Assembly: GCA_903876615.1 (NCBI GenBank)
Contig: CAIRAS010000023.1
Location: 1 to 6,666, forward strand
Length of the DNA: 6,666 bases
Direction of reading: 5' to 3'
From: an uncultured Holophagaceae bacterium
Lineage (GTDB): Bacteria; Acidobacteriota; Holophagae; Holophagales; Holophagaceae
The notes beneath the pieces are model-generated. The model was not told where the DNA came from, searched no databases, and saw only the letters and a list, made by a program, of their open reading frames with translations. Of this stretch, positions 1 to 5,872 are shown one piece after another (positions within the stretch are counted from its first letter, which is position 1; each line of letters begins with the position of its first letter). Made by a program: the position numbers and the translations under genes.

Positions 1-779
1 GAGATGTAGGCGGCGCTCATGGACTCGGTGATGCCAATGAGCACCCCACCGAGCGTCGCGCCCACCACGCTGCCCATGCCGCCCAGCACCGTGATGACGA
101 AGGCCTTCAGCGTGAAGACACTGCCCACCTGGGGGAAGATGTAGTAGGTCGGGGAGATCAGCGCGCCGGCGGTGCCCGCCAGGGCCGAACCGAGACCGAA
201 GGCGATGATGGACATCCGCTTGACGTTGATGCCCATAAGCTGGGCCGCGTCGCGGTCCTGGGCCGTGGCGCGGATGGCCTGACCAGTATCCGTCTTGAGC
301 AGGAACCAGTAGAGGGCCGCCGTGATCGCCGCCGTGATCAGGAACGAGATCAGGAGGGGCGTGGAGACCGAGACACCGCCGCCGACCTTGATGGTGGCCG
401 AGGAGTAGCTGGTGCTCAGGATCTTGTAGTCGGAGGTGAAGATGAGCATCACCGTGTTGCTCATGATGAGGCCCAGGCCGATGGTCAGCAGGATCTGGTT
501 CTGCGCCAGAGCGTCCAGCACCCGGTTGATGAACACCTTCTGGAGGAACCCCCCGAAGAGGAACATCAGGGGGAACGTGATCAGCACGGACACGAAGGGA
601 TCGATCCCGAGGAGCGTGAAAATCATGTAGGTGAGGTACATCCCCACCATCAGGATGTCGCCATGGGCGAAGTTGATGACCCGCATCACGCCGAAAATCA
701 GCGTGAGGCCGATGCCGATGAGCGCGTAGACCCCCCCGATGAGGATGCCGCTAATCAGAGATTGCAGAAAGACAGCCAT
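1..779 (-). CDS. livH: LivH-type branched-chain amino acid ABC transporter permease (3' end cut off by window)
   Basis: This is the inner-membrane permease subunit of a hydrophobic amino-acid (HAAT) ABC importer; it would pair with a LivM-type permease and LivG/LivF ATPases. The frame reads from ATG at 779 without a stop to the window edge, giving 259 residues; families of about 290-308 residues imply roughly 30-50 are missing. Visible hallmarks are an N-terminal hydrophobic segment (residues about 7-30), the LivH-typical stretch INFAHGDILMVGMY (35-48), and the cytoplasmic ATPase-contacting loop RATAQDRDAAQLMGIN (170-185), close to the RACAQDLKMASLLGI loop I recall for E. coli LivH. A Gly-rich segment VITVLGGMGSVVGATLGG (228-245) follows. 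The start is supported by GGAGGG at 790-795, ten bases upstream. It lies 63 bp after livJ on the same strand, so the two are probably one operon, with livM/G/F expected beyond the left edge. Family assignment is firm; the transported solute is inferred. Confidence 0.93.
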   Translation of the reverse strand, partial: MAVFLQSLISGILIGGVYALIGIGLTLIFGVMRVINFAHGDILMVGMYLTYMIFTLLGIDPFVSVLITFPLMFLFGGFLQKVFINRVLDALAQNQILLTIGLGLIMSNTVMLIFTSDYKILSTSYSSATIKVGGGVSVSTPLLISFLITAAITAALYWFLLKTDTGQAIRATAQDRDAAQLMGINVKRMSIIAFGLGSALAGTAGALISPTYYIFPQVGSVFTLKAFVITVLGGMGSVVGATLGGVLIGITESMSAAYI

Positions 780-807
780 GGGCGCTTGACCCTCCAGAGA
801 TTCAGGA

Positions 808-829
808 GGGGGCGCCCGAGGGCGCCCCC
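808..829 (-). promoter_or_regulatory. Intercistronic stem-loop between livJ and livH
   Basis: GGGGGCGCCC at 808-817 and GGGCGCCCCC at 820-829 are perfect reverse complements with only GA between them, so a 9-bp stem closed by a CGAG tetraloop is the realistic fold. On the coding (minus) strand it begins 13 bases after the livJ stop and ends 12 bases before the livH ribosome-binding site. No U-run follows, so it is not a classical rho-independent terminator. Inference: a 3' stabiliser or partial attenuator that keeps the abundant binding-protein message above that of the permease, as is known for several binding-protein operons. The inverted repeat is seen directly; the role is not. Confidence 0.55.
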
Positions 830-842
830 GTGCTGGTCGAAA

Positions 843-1988
843 TCACTTCCACTTGGGGAAGGGATAGATCGCCTTTTTGGTCGCAAACTGAGCGGGAAGA
901 ACGGTCTCGTACTTCCCGGCGATGATCTGCTGGACGAGCATCTGGTGATTGTTCTGGTTGGTAAAGCCGTCGTAGTCGGCGAACTTCACCTCGCCCATGA
1001 TGCCGTTCCACTTGCCGGCCTTCAGCGCGGTGCGGGTCTTGGTGCGATCACCGCCGGAGGCCTTGGCGGTCTCGGCCATGATGATCATCGAGGCGTAGGC
1101 GCAGGCGGCGTGGTAGGTGGGTTCCTTGCCGAACTTCGCCTTGTAGCGGGCGCCGAAGTCCTTCGCGCCAGGCCAGTTCACATCATCGGTCCACTGAGTG
1201 CAGGAGATGACATTGTCGGAGATCGCCCGTTCCTTGGCGAACTCGACGGTGGTGAAGCCGGCCCCGGCGCCGAGGAAAGCCTGGGGCTGGAGTCCCACCT
1301 CGCGGGACTGCCGCATGAGGAGAATGGCGTCGGCCACGTAGGAGACCATGAACACCAGATCTGGGTTCTTCGACTTGATCTGGGCGAGCGTCGACCGGTA
1401 GTCAGCGGAGCCCTTGGGGTAGGAGACATCCGCCACCACCTGGATGCCCTTGGTAGCCACATAGTCCTTAGCCGTCTTCGAGGTGGAGGTGCCGAAGTCC
1501 GTGTTCTCGTAGATGAAGGCGATGGTCTTGGGCTTGCCCAGGGACGCCGCGGCATCGATCAGGCTGGAGGCGTACTTGTCGGCAGGAGCGTTCATGCGGA
1601 AGACATGGGCGAGGCCCTGGCGCGTGATTTCCTCCTTGGCCGCAGCGGGAATCAACAGCGGCACATGGTACTTCTCGGCCAGCTTGGCGACAGCGTTGGA
1701 GCAGGCCGATGTGTAGGGGCCCACCACGCCCACCACGTTCTCCCGGGTCGCCAGCTTCTCCATGGCGCTCATGGAGATCTGGGGCTTGCCCGTGTCGTCC
1801 TCCCACACCAGCTGCAGGTTGATCCCCTTCTTCTTGAGATCCTCCTCGGCGAGCTTGATGCCGTTGGTGATGTTCTCCCCGATGGGCGCCTCAGGACCGC
1901 TCATGGAGTTGATGACGCCGATCTTCTGCGCCATGAGACAGGGGGTGAGGACCAAGGTGGCGCCCAGGGCGAGGAGGTGCTTGCGCAT
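843..1988 (-). CDS. livJ: LivJ-type periplasmic amino-acid-binding protein of an ABC importer
   Basis: This is a type I periplasmic binding protein (Peripla_BP_6 / Leu-Ile-Val-binding family) that captures the solute and delivers it to the LivH/LivM permease. The product is 381 residues, the usual family length. The N-terminus MRKHLLALGATLVLTPCLMA is a signal peptide, with probable cleavage after Ala20 before QKIGVINSMSG, the typical first strand. Family landmarks are SGPEAPIGENITNGIKLA (30-47), VVGPYTSACSNAVAKLAEKY (88-107) with Ser/Thr residues at the usual ligand-contact site, and the hinge-region stretch YENTDFGTS (160-168). Cys17 follows LTP, a poor lipobox, so a soluble protein is more likely than a lipoprotein. 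The start at 1988 is chosen because GGAG (1994-1997) sits five bases upstream and a signal peptide follows directly. The frame stays open to an ATG at 2060, but that one lies inside a hairpin and would add 24 non-signal residues. A TAGTAT -10-like hexamer lies at 2030-2035, without a matching -35. The ligand could be a branched-chain amino acid, an amide or another carboxylate. Confidence 0.92.
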   Translation of the reverse strand: MRKHLLALGATLVLTPCLMAQKIGVINSMSGPEAPIGENITNGIKLAEEDLKKKGINLQLVWEDDTGKPQISMSAMEKLATRENVVGVVGPYTSACSNAVAKLAEKYHVPLLIPAAAKEEITRQGLAHVFRMNAPADKYASSLIDAAASLGKPKTIAFIYENTDFGTSTSKTAKDYVATKGIQVVADVSYPKGSADYRSTLAQIKSKNPDLVFMVSYVADAILLMRQSREVGLQPQAFLGAGAGFTTVEFAKERAISDNVISCTQWTDDVNWPGAKDFGARYKAKFGKEPTYHAACAYASMIIMAETAKASGGDRTKTRTALKAGKWNGIMGEVKFADYDGFTNQNNHQMLVQQIIAGKYETVLPAQFATKKAIYPFPKWK

Positions 1989-2055
1989 GTCTGCTCCGAT
2001 TGAAAAAAGATGGTGGGGTTGCTTAACCAATACTAGCCGATATCCGGGTGAAATA

Positions 2056-2094
2056 ACCACGGGACTGCTGAGGGTTACCCAGCAGTCCCGTGGT
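2056..2094 (-). terminator. Strong stem-loop, probable terminator of the porin gene
   Basis: ACCACGGGACTGCTG (2056-2070) and CAGCAGTCCCGTGGT (2080-2094) form a perfect 15-bp stem with a nine-base loop. In the minus direction it starts 34 bases after the porin stop and is followed by TATTTCACC, a short and imperfect U-rich tail. This fits a rho-independent terminator separating the porin from livJ, whose leader begins immediately downstream. The weak tail leaves room for partial readthrough into livJ. The plus-strand tail (CATGCAATAG) is not U-rich, so minus-strand use is favoured. Confidence 0.7.
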
Positions 2095-2128
2095 CATGCA
2101 ATAGAAAGAGCTGATGTCTGGCGTGGCC

Positions 2129-3367
2129 TTAGAAGCCGATGCCGAGGGAGGCGACGAAGCTGTTGCCACCCTGCTCACCAGCCTGGGCGGTGCGGGGGGT
2201 CAGGAAGTTCTTGCTGCGCATGATGTAGTCCAGCTTCAGCTTCGCGACACTGTACTTGCCGGGGACGAAGTTGTAGTTGTAGCCAACCGTGGTCTCCGTG
2301 TACTTGGGCGTGTAGTCCCCCGTGGTGAGCTTGTAGGGGCTGGCAGCGGTGTACCAGTTGTTGCCGGAGTTGTAGTTCAGGGAGTCGTAGCGCAGCGCCA
2401 CCTGGTGCTGGCCCATCTTGTAGATGAGGGTCCCGGTGTAGCCCGAGAACTTCTGGTCGAGGTGCTCACGAGACATGGTCGCTGTGCTGGCGGCGAAGAT
2501 GCTGGGGAAGCGGCGACCCAGCAGGCCGGTCGCATATTCGAAGTCGAAGTGCAGCTTCGTCGTGTCATAGGCGTAGTAGAGACCCTGGAGGGTGGTCTTG
2601 TCCTTGTTGTCCTTGATCTGCTGCGCCGTCGTACCGGCGGGCACGGTGGTGGGGGTGAGGAGGGTGGCGTCCTTCAGGTTCGTGACGCCCTCGCGGTAGT
2701 AGCCACCGAACTTGTGCGCGCTGCCGAAGGCACCTTCGTAGCGGAAGGTGAAGTCCTTCTGGGCGTTGGCGTCAACCGCCGTCTTGCCGCCGCTGCCGTC
2801 ATCGGTGGTGCCGTTGGAGATGGCCACGCTCACCTTGCTATTCAAGCCCTTGGCGTCCCCAGTGCTGTAGCTGAGCCAGGCACCACGATCGCGCTTGTCG
2901 CCGAAGACGCGGTTGATCTGGTTGCGGTCAAAGAAGTAGAGGTCCTTGGCGGCCACGATGGTGGCTTCATAGGTGGTCGGCATCTTGAACTGACCGGCTT
3001 TGAGGACAAAGCCACTGCCGAGGTTCCAGGTGATGACCGCATCATGGAGGACGTTGTTGCCGACCGTGGAGGTGCTGTTGTTCGGGTCGAACATCAGGTT
3101 CCAGCTGATGGAGTCCGAGATCGACTGGCTGAGGTAGACCTCAGAGCGCTTCACCGTGAAACCATTCTCAACGAAACGGCCCGAGCTCAGGCCCTCGTAG
3201 TAGGTGGACACGCCACCGGGCTTGACGGCCGTGTTGAGGCGCAGGTTGTTGTCCGACATCTGGGTGTACCAGAGTTCAATCAGGGCGTTGACCTTGATGG
3301 CTTCCTGGGCCTGGGCTGCCCCGGCTACGAGCAGCGCGGCGACACCAGCGAGGCGAGAGATCTTCAT
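2129..3367 (-). CDS. Outer-membrane beta-barrel porin (phosphate-selective porin O/P-like)
   Basis: The 412-residue product would be a channel in the outer membrane for small, probably anionic, solutes. Residues 1-20 (MKISRLAGVAALLVAGAAQA) form a clear signal peptide cut before Gln21. The mature part alternates polar and aromatic residues as beta-barrel strands do, and the chain ends in FVASLGIGF, with the terminal Phe recognised by the BAM machinery. The stretch GSGFVLKAGQFKMPTTYE (117-134) resembles the KxGQFKxPF strand of the OprO/OprP-type family, and the N-terminal region (24-95) reads like its first strands. Polar loops rich in Thr, Asp, Gly and Lys lie near 185-205 and 236-260. The start is supported by AGGAG nine bases upstream. 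The gene is flanked by a long regulatory-looking leader and a downstream hairpin, so it is probably its own transcription unit. Proximity to livJ suggests the porin may feed that importer. Substrate unknown; a non-specific or otherwise uncharacterised porin family is an alternative. Confidence 0.82.
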   Translation of the reverse strand: MKISRLAGVAALLVAGAAQAQEAIKVNALIELWYTQMSDNNLRLNTAVKPGGVSTYYEGLSSGRFVENGFTVKRSEVYLSQSISDSISWNLMFDPNNSTSTVGNNVLHDAVITWNLGSGFVLKAGQFKMPTTYEATIVAAKDLYFFDRNQINRVFGDKRDRGAWLSYSTGDAKGLNSKVSVAISNGTTDDGSGGKTAVDANAQKDFTFRYEGAFGSAHKFGGYYREGVTNLKDATLLTPTTVPAGTTAQQIKDNKDKTTLQGLYYAYDTTKLHFDFEYATGLLGRRFPSIFAASTATMSREHLDQKFSGYTGTLIYKMGQHQVALRYDSLNYNSGNNWYTAASPYKLTTGDYTPKYTETTVGYNYNFVPGKYSVAKLKLDYIMRSKNFLTPRTAQAGEQGGNSFVASLGIGF

Positions 3368-3376
3368 GTTTTTTTT

Positions 3377-3381
3377 CTCCT
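3377..3381 (-). promoter_or_regulatory. Ribosome-binding site of the porin with an A-tract spacer
   Basis: On the coding strand AGGAG is followed by eight A residues and a C before the ATG at 3367. The unstructured A-tract spacer of nine bases is the usual length and would keep the start accessible, consistent with strong translation of an abundant porin. It also fixes the start codon choice. Confidence 0.7.
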
Positions 3382-3529
3382 AGAAGGGAGGGTGGGGGGG
3401 ACTTCAGGAAGCAGGTCCACCAAAAGCTCTGAGGAGCGCACAGTCAGGCCCCGGCGGGTAATCGGTTCGATTCAAGCTAAGCCCGCTCTGTGAGCGAGTC
3501 CATCAAAATCCTAGGAAAGTTCCCCATGA

Positions 3530-3545
3530 TGTGACAGAAGACACA
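3530..3545. promoter_or_regulatory. CRP/FNR-family-like binding site upstream of the porin
   Basis: TGTGACAGAAGACACA matches nine of the ten conserved bases of the CRP core TGTGA-N6-TCACA; only the first base of the right half differs (A for T). It lies about 160 bp upstream of the porin start. On the minus strand a weak promoter-like pair, CTGTCA then 18 bases then TAGGAT (3508-3513), overlaps its downstream edge, so an activator position is conceivable. Single matches of this kind occur by chance, and no regulator gene is in view. Confidence 0.3.
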
Positions 3546-3592
3546 TAGGGGTCTTTCGGTTGTGTGAAATTTTGGAAACAGTAGTGTTAAGC

Positions 3593-3602
3593 CGGAGCTC
3601 CG
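3593..3602. repeat. Perfect 10-bp palindrome CGGAGCTCCG
   Basis: The ten bases equal their own reverse complement. It lies nine bases from the TetR-like inverted repeat and would fall within the spacer of a promoter whose -35 is TTGATT (3605-3610, minus strand). It may be a second protein-binding site; by itself it is weak evidence. Confidence 0.3.
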
Positions 3603-3611
3603 TGAATCAAA

Positions 3612-3629
3612 ACCGACTAGCCGGTCGGT
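3612..3629. promoter_or_regulatory. Candidate TetR-family operator
   Basis: ACCGACTAGCCGGTCGGT has perfect six-base outer arms (ACCGAC and GTCGGT) and a matching central GC. ACCGACCGGTCGGT-like inverted repeats are typical operators of TetR-family repressors, including several that sense acyl-CoAs or organic solutes. It lies about 245 bp upstream of the porin and directly abuts TTGATT (3605-3610), a -35-like hexamer for minus-strand transcription, the position expected for repression. The -10 is not clear (AACACT or ACACTA). The palindrome is seen; the protein family is inferred. Confidence 0.4.
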
Positions 3630-3904
3630 CTCGTGGAGTCATGTTTTCACGTCGGGTCCCCTTGTTAATTTCCCGCATGATTGTGGAATCTTAGGCGGGC
3701 GACAAGCGGCGAGGAAGAACCTGCTCTTGTGACAGGAATAGGGTATAGAGACACTCCTTTCAATCGAGGATCCCTGTCCGCGGCTAAAGGGTTTCCTGCA
3801 AAGGAATGAATCGACCCGGGCGACCCGTCCGAGGCGCACCCGGAGGATAATTTTTTTCCTATCCCGAGAGTTTCCGCGATCCGCCCGCTCAGCGGCTCCG
3901 ACGG

Positions 3905-3950
3905 CAGGAACCTCGAGCGGCACGCCAGGGCGTACCGCTCGAGGTTCCTG
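3905..3950 (-). terminator. Long stem-loop after the acyl-CoA dehydrogenase gene
   Basis: CAGGAACCTCGAGCGG (3905-3920) and CCGCTCGAGGTTCCTG (3935-3950) are perfect 16-bp complements. Inside, after one C/A mismatch, ACGC (3922-3925) pairs with GCGT (3930-3933) around a CAGG loop, giving a stem of about 20 bp. It begins 44 bases after the dehydrogenase stop. Neither strand has a U-run next to it, so it is either a non-canonical terminator or an mRNA 3'-end stabiliser for the synthetase-dehydrogenase transcript. Position makes an end-of-operon role the simplest reading. Confidence 0.55.
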
Positions 3951-3994
3951 GCACCCTGGGGCTGGTGCGGGGCTTGCCCTGATGGCCTGGAGGG

Positions 3995-5821
3995 CTAGAA
4001 GACCGCTTCGATGGGCGCGATCTCGCCGGCCTGCAGGGCCACGGCCAGGGCCGCCACCAGGGGCAGGCCGCGGTGGGCGAAGTGGATCGTGGCCTGCACC
4101 TTGTTGTGGTAGAAGGCGGCCTCGGGGCTGTCCTTGAGCAGGGCCTGGACGGCGGCGCGGTCCGTGGGGTCCACGCCCCGGGCGCGCTGCAGCTCCTCGC
4201 CCTTCTTCAGAGCCAGGGTCGCCTGCTGGAGGAGCAGGTGGCCGGACACCACGTGGCCCAGCATGTCGAGCACCGGCACGGCATTGAGCACCGTCAGCTG
4301 GCCCCCATTGGGCTTGGCCGGAACCTCCTGGAGCACCGCGGTCAGGGTCTTCAGGGCCGAGCCTAGCTGCTGGGCGGAGGGACCCAGGACCGGGTCCCCG
4401 GCCAGGGTCTGGGCCGTGGCGCTGATGAGCTGGAGCAGGTCCTGCATGGGCCGGCCGTCCTGCATGCGGAACTTGCGGCCCACCAGATCCAGGGCCTGGA
4501 TGCCGTTGGTGCCTTCGTAGATGGAGGCGATCTTGCAGTCCCGCAGGTACTGCTCGGCGGGGTAGTCCATGGTGTAGCCGTAGCCACCGTAGGTCTGCAG
4601 CGCCCACTCGGTCACGCGGAAGCCCCAGTCCGAGCACCAGGCCTTGCAGACGGGCGTGAACAGCTCCACGAGGCCCTGCCAGCGGTTCTTGTCGTCGCCG
4701 GAGGAGACATGGGCCATGTCCATGCACCAGGCGGTGTAGGACACGAGAGCCCGCATGGCCTGCACGTAGGAGGACTGCATGAGCAGCATGCGCCGCACAT
4801 CCGGGTGCTGGATGATGGGCGACTGGCCGACCCCCTTGCCAGCACGGCCCTGCAGCCGCTCCTTGGCGAAAGCGATGGCGGCCTGGTGGGCGGCGGAGGC
4901 GTTGCCCAGACCCTGGACGCCGACCTCGTAGCGCGCGGCGTTCATCATCTGGAACATGTAGACCAGGCCCTGCCCTTCCTGGCCCAGGAGGAAGCCCTGG
5001 CTCGCGTTGTCCATGCCGAACACCAGGGTGCAGGTGGGCGAGCCGTGGATGCCCAGCTTGTGCTCAATGCCCGCACAGGTGACGTCATTGCGCTCGCCGA
5101 GGCTGCCGTTGGCGTTGACCCGGAACTTCGGCACCACGAAGAGGCTGAGGCCCTTGGGCCCTGCCGGGGCGTCCGGCGTGCGGGCCAGCACCGCGTGGAT
5201 GATGTTCGGCGTGAGCTCGTGGTCGCCGCTGGTGATGAAGATCTTCTCGCCGGTCATGAGGTAGGTACCATCGGCCTGCTTGGTGGCCTTGGTGGTGAGC
5301 GCGCCCAGGTCGCTCCCGGCGCCGGCTTCGGTGAGGCACATGGTGCCGCACCACTCGCCGCTGTACATCTTCTCGACGTAGGTGGCCTTCAGATCATCGC
5401 TGCCGAAGGTCTCGATGAGGTGGGCCGAGCCGCGGGTGAGCATCGTCTTGAGGGCCAGGGCCGTGTTGGCCCCCATGAGGTACTCGCTGATGCCCGTGCC
5501 CACGACCTCTGGCAGCCCCATGCCGCCGAACTCGGGGTTCATGGTGGCGCTGATCCAGCCGCCGGAGGCCAGGTCCTCGAAGGCCTCGGCGAAGCCCTCG
5601 GGCAGTTCCACCTTGCCGTTCGCGAACTTCGCGCCGACGCGGTCGCCCACCTCGTTGCAGGCCGAGACGCTGCCCTTCGAGACCTTCAGGGCCTCGTCCA
5701 GCACCATGCCCAGCTGCTCACGGTCGACGTCCTGGTAGGGCTCGCCCTTCAGAACCGCATCCAGGTCCAGCCACTCGAGGAGGTTGAAGTGGATATCACG
5801 ATGGTCGTCGAGGAAGAGCAT
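3995..5821 (-). CDS. Acyl-CoA dehydrogenase, DmdC/FadE5-type with C-terminal extension
   Basis: This FAD enzyme would oxidise an acyl-CoA to the trans-2-enoyl-CoA in the cytoplasm and pass electrons to ETF. The 608 residues match the long subfamily (about 580-610) that includes 3-methylmercaptopropionyl-CoA dehydrogenase DmdC and mycobacterial FadE5, rather than the 380-residue classical enzymes. Order of parts: an N-terminal helical domain with the subfamily's RDIHFNL start (8-14), a middle beta domain with signature CLTEAGAGSD (162-171) and MTGEKIFIT (189-197), a C-terminal helical domain with QTYGGYGYTMDYPAEQYLRD (409-428), and an extra helical domain from about 460 to the end (acetyl-CoA dehydrogenase-like C-terminal, PF12806). 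The catalytic base is Glu436 in IYEGTNGIQ, so the enzyme should be active. GGAGGT at 5825-5830 is only three bases from the ATG, a tight spacing, but no better start is nearby and the N-terminus matches the subfamily. It lies 51 bp after the acyl-CoA synthetase and is probably co-transcribed with it. Chain length or substrate cannot be read from the sequence. Confidence 0.93.
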   Translation of the reverse strand: MLFLDDHRDIHFNLLEWLDLDAVLKGEPYQDVDREQLGMVLDEALKVSKGSVSACNEVGDRVGAKFANGKVELPEGFAEAFEDLASGGWISATMNPEFGGMGLPEVVGTGISEYLMGANTALALKTMLTRGSAHLIETFGSDDLKATYVEKMYSGEWCGTMCLTEAGAGSDLGALTTKATKQADGTYLMTGEKIFITSGDHELTPNIIHAVLARTPDAPAGPKGLSLFVVPKFRVNANGSLGERNDVTCAGIEHKLGIHGSPTCTLVFGMDNASQGFLLGQEGQGLVYMFQMMNAARYEVGVQGLGNASAAHQAAIAFAKERLQGRAGKGVGQSPIIQHPDVRRMLLMQSSYVQAMRALVSYTAWCMDMAHVSSGDDKNRWQGLVELFTPVCKAWCSDWGFRVTEWALQTYGGYGYTMDYPAEQYLRDCKIASIYEGTNGIQALDLVGRKFRMQDGRPMQDLLQLISATAQTLAGDPVLGPSAQQLGSALKTLTAVLQEVPAKPNGGQLTVLNAVPVLDMLGHVVSGHLLLQQATLALKKGEELQRARGVDPTDRAAVQALLKDSPEAAFYHNKVQATIHFAHRGLPLVAALAVALQAGEIAPIEAVF

Positions 5822-5872
5822 GGGACCTCCGGCTGGGGGTGGTGTGAAGGGACGCTGCGGTCTGAGGGGTTG

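Larger units (their letters stand above)
3368..3994. other. 627-bp intergenic region with palindromes, no gene recognised
   Basis: No frame here gives a recognisable protein; the open frames crossing it are continuations of frames opposite or overlapping the dehydrogenase and porin genes. The part at about 3500-3650 is visibly AT-richer than its surroundings, as a promoter region would be. It holds a CRP-like site, a CGGAGCTCCG palindrome, a TetR-like operator and, nearest the dehydrogenase, a 16-bp-stem hairpin. Smaller inverted repeats are AATCG/CGATT (3460-3472), CGCTC/GAGCG (3484-3496), the octamer TCCTAGGA (3509-3516), CCCGC/GCGGG (3672-3699) and TTCCT-GCAA-AGGAA (3793-3806). A possible minus-strand promoter is TTGAAA, 17 bases, TATTCC in the 3736-3764 area. 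None of the promoter calls is strong. A small RNA or a structured porin leader is possible but not shown. Confidence 0.6.

Noticed and set aside
1918..1950. Possible lipoprotein signal in LivJ (Cys17)
   Set aside because: The residues before Cys are Leu-Thr-Pro; Pro at -1 does not fit a lipobox, while LMA before Gln21 fits ordinary signal peptidase cleavage.
663..2003. A 446-residue open frame on the plus strand opposite livJ and the livH start
   Set aside because: It is the antisense of well-supported genes. The translation is rich in Gly, His, Asp and Arg with no recognisable domain, as expected from GC-rich third positions on the other strand.
1989..2060. N-terminal extension of livJ to the ATG at 2060
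   Set aside because: That start lies inside the 15-bp hairpin, has no ribosome-binding site and would put 24 residues ahead of a clear signal peptide.
3451..3480. GGTTCGATTC looks like a tRNA T-loop
   Set aside because: The flanking bases do not form a T-stem, and no acceptor, D or anticodon arm can be built around it.
2114..3493. A 459-residue open frame on the plus strand opposite the porin
   Set aside because: It mirrors the porin over nearly its full length. The porin has a signal peptide, a ribosome-binding site and the C-terminal Phe signature, whereas this frame shows only low-complexity Val/Gly/Glu/Arg composition.
3817..3857. Plus-strand terminator-like CCGGG...CCCGG followed by a T-run
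   Set aside because: The stem is short, the loop long, and eight or more bases separate it from the Ts; no plus-strand gene precedes it.
3639..4727. A 362-residue minus-strand frame overlapping the dehydrogenase 3' end and the intergenic region
   Set aside because: It overlaps the dehydrogenase in another frame, has a Pro/Arg/Gly-rich shadow composition and no ribosome-binding support.
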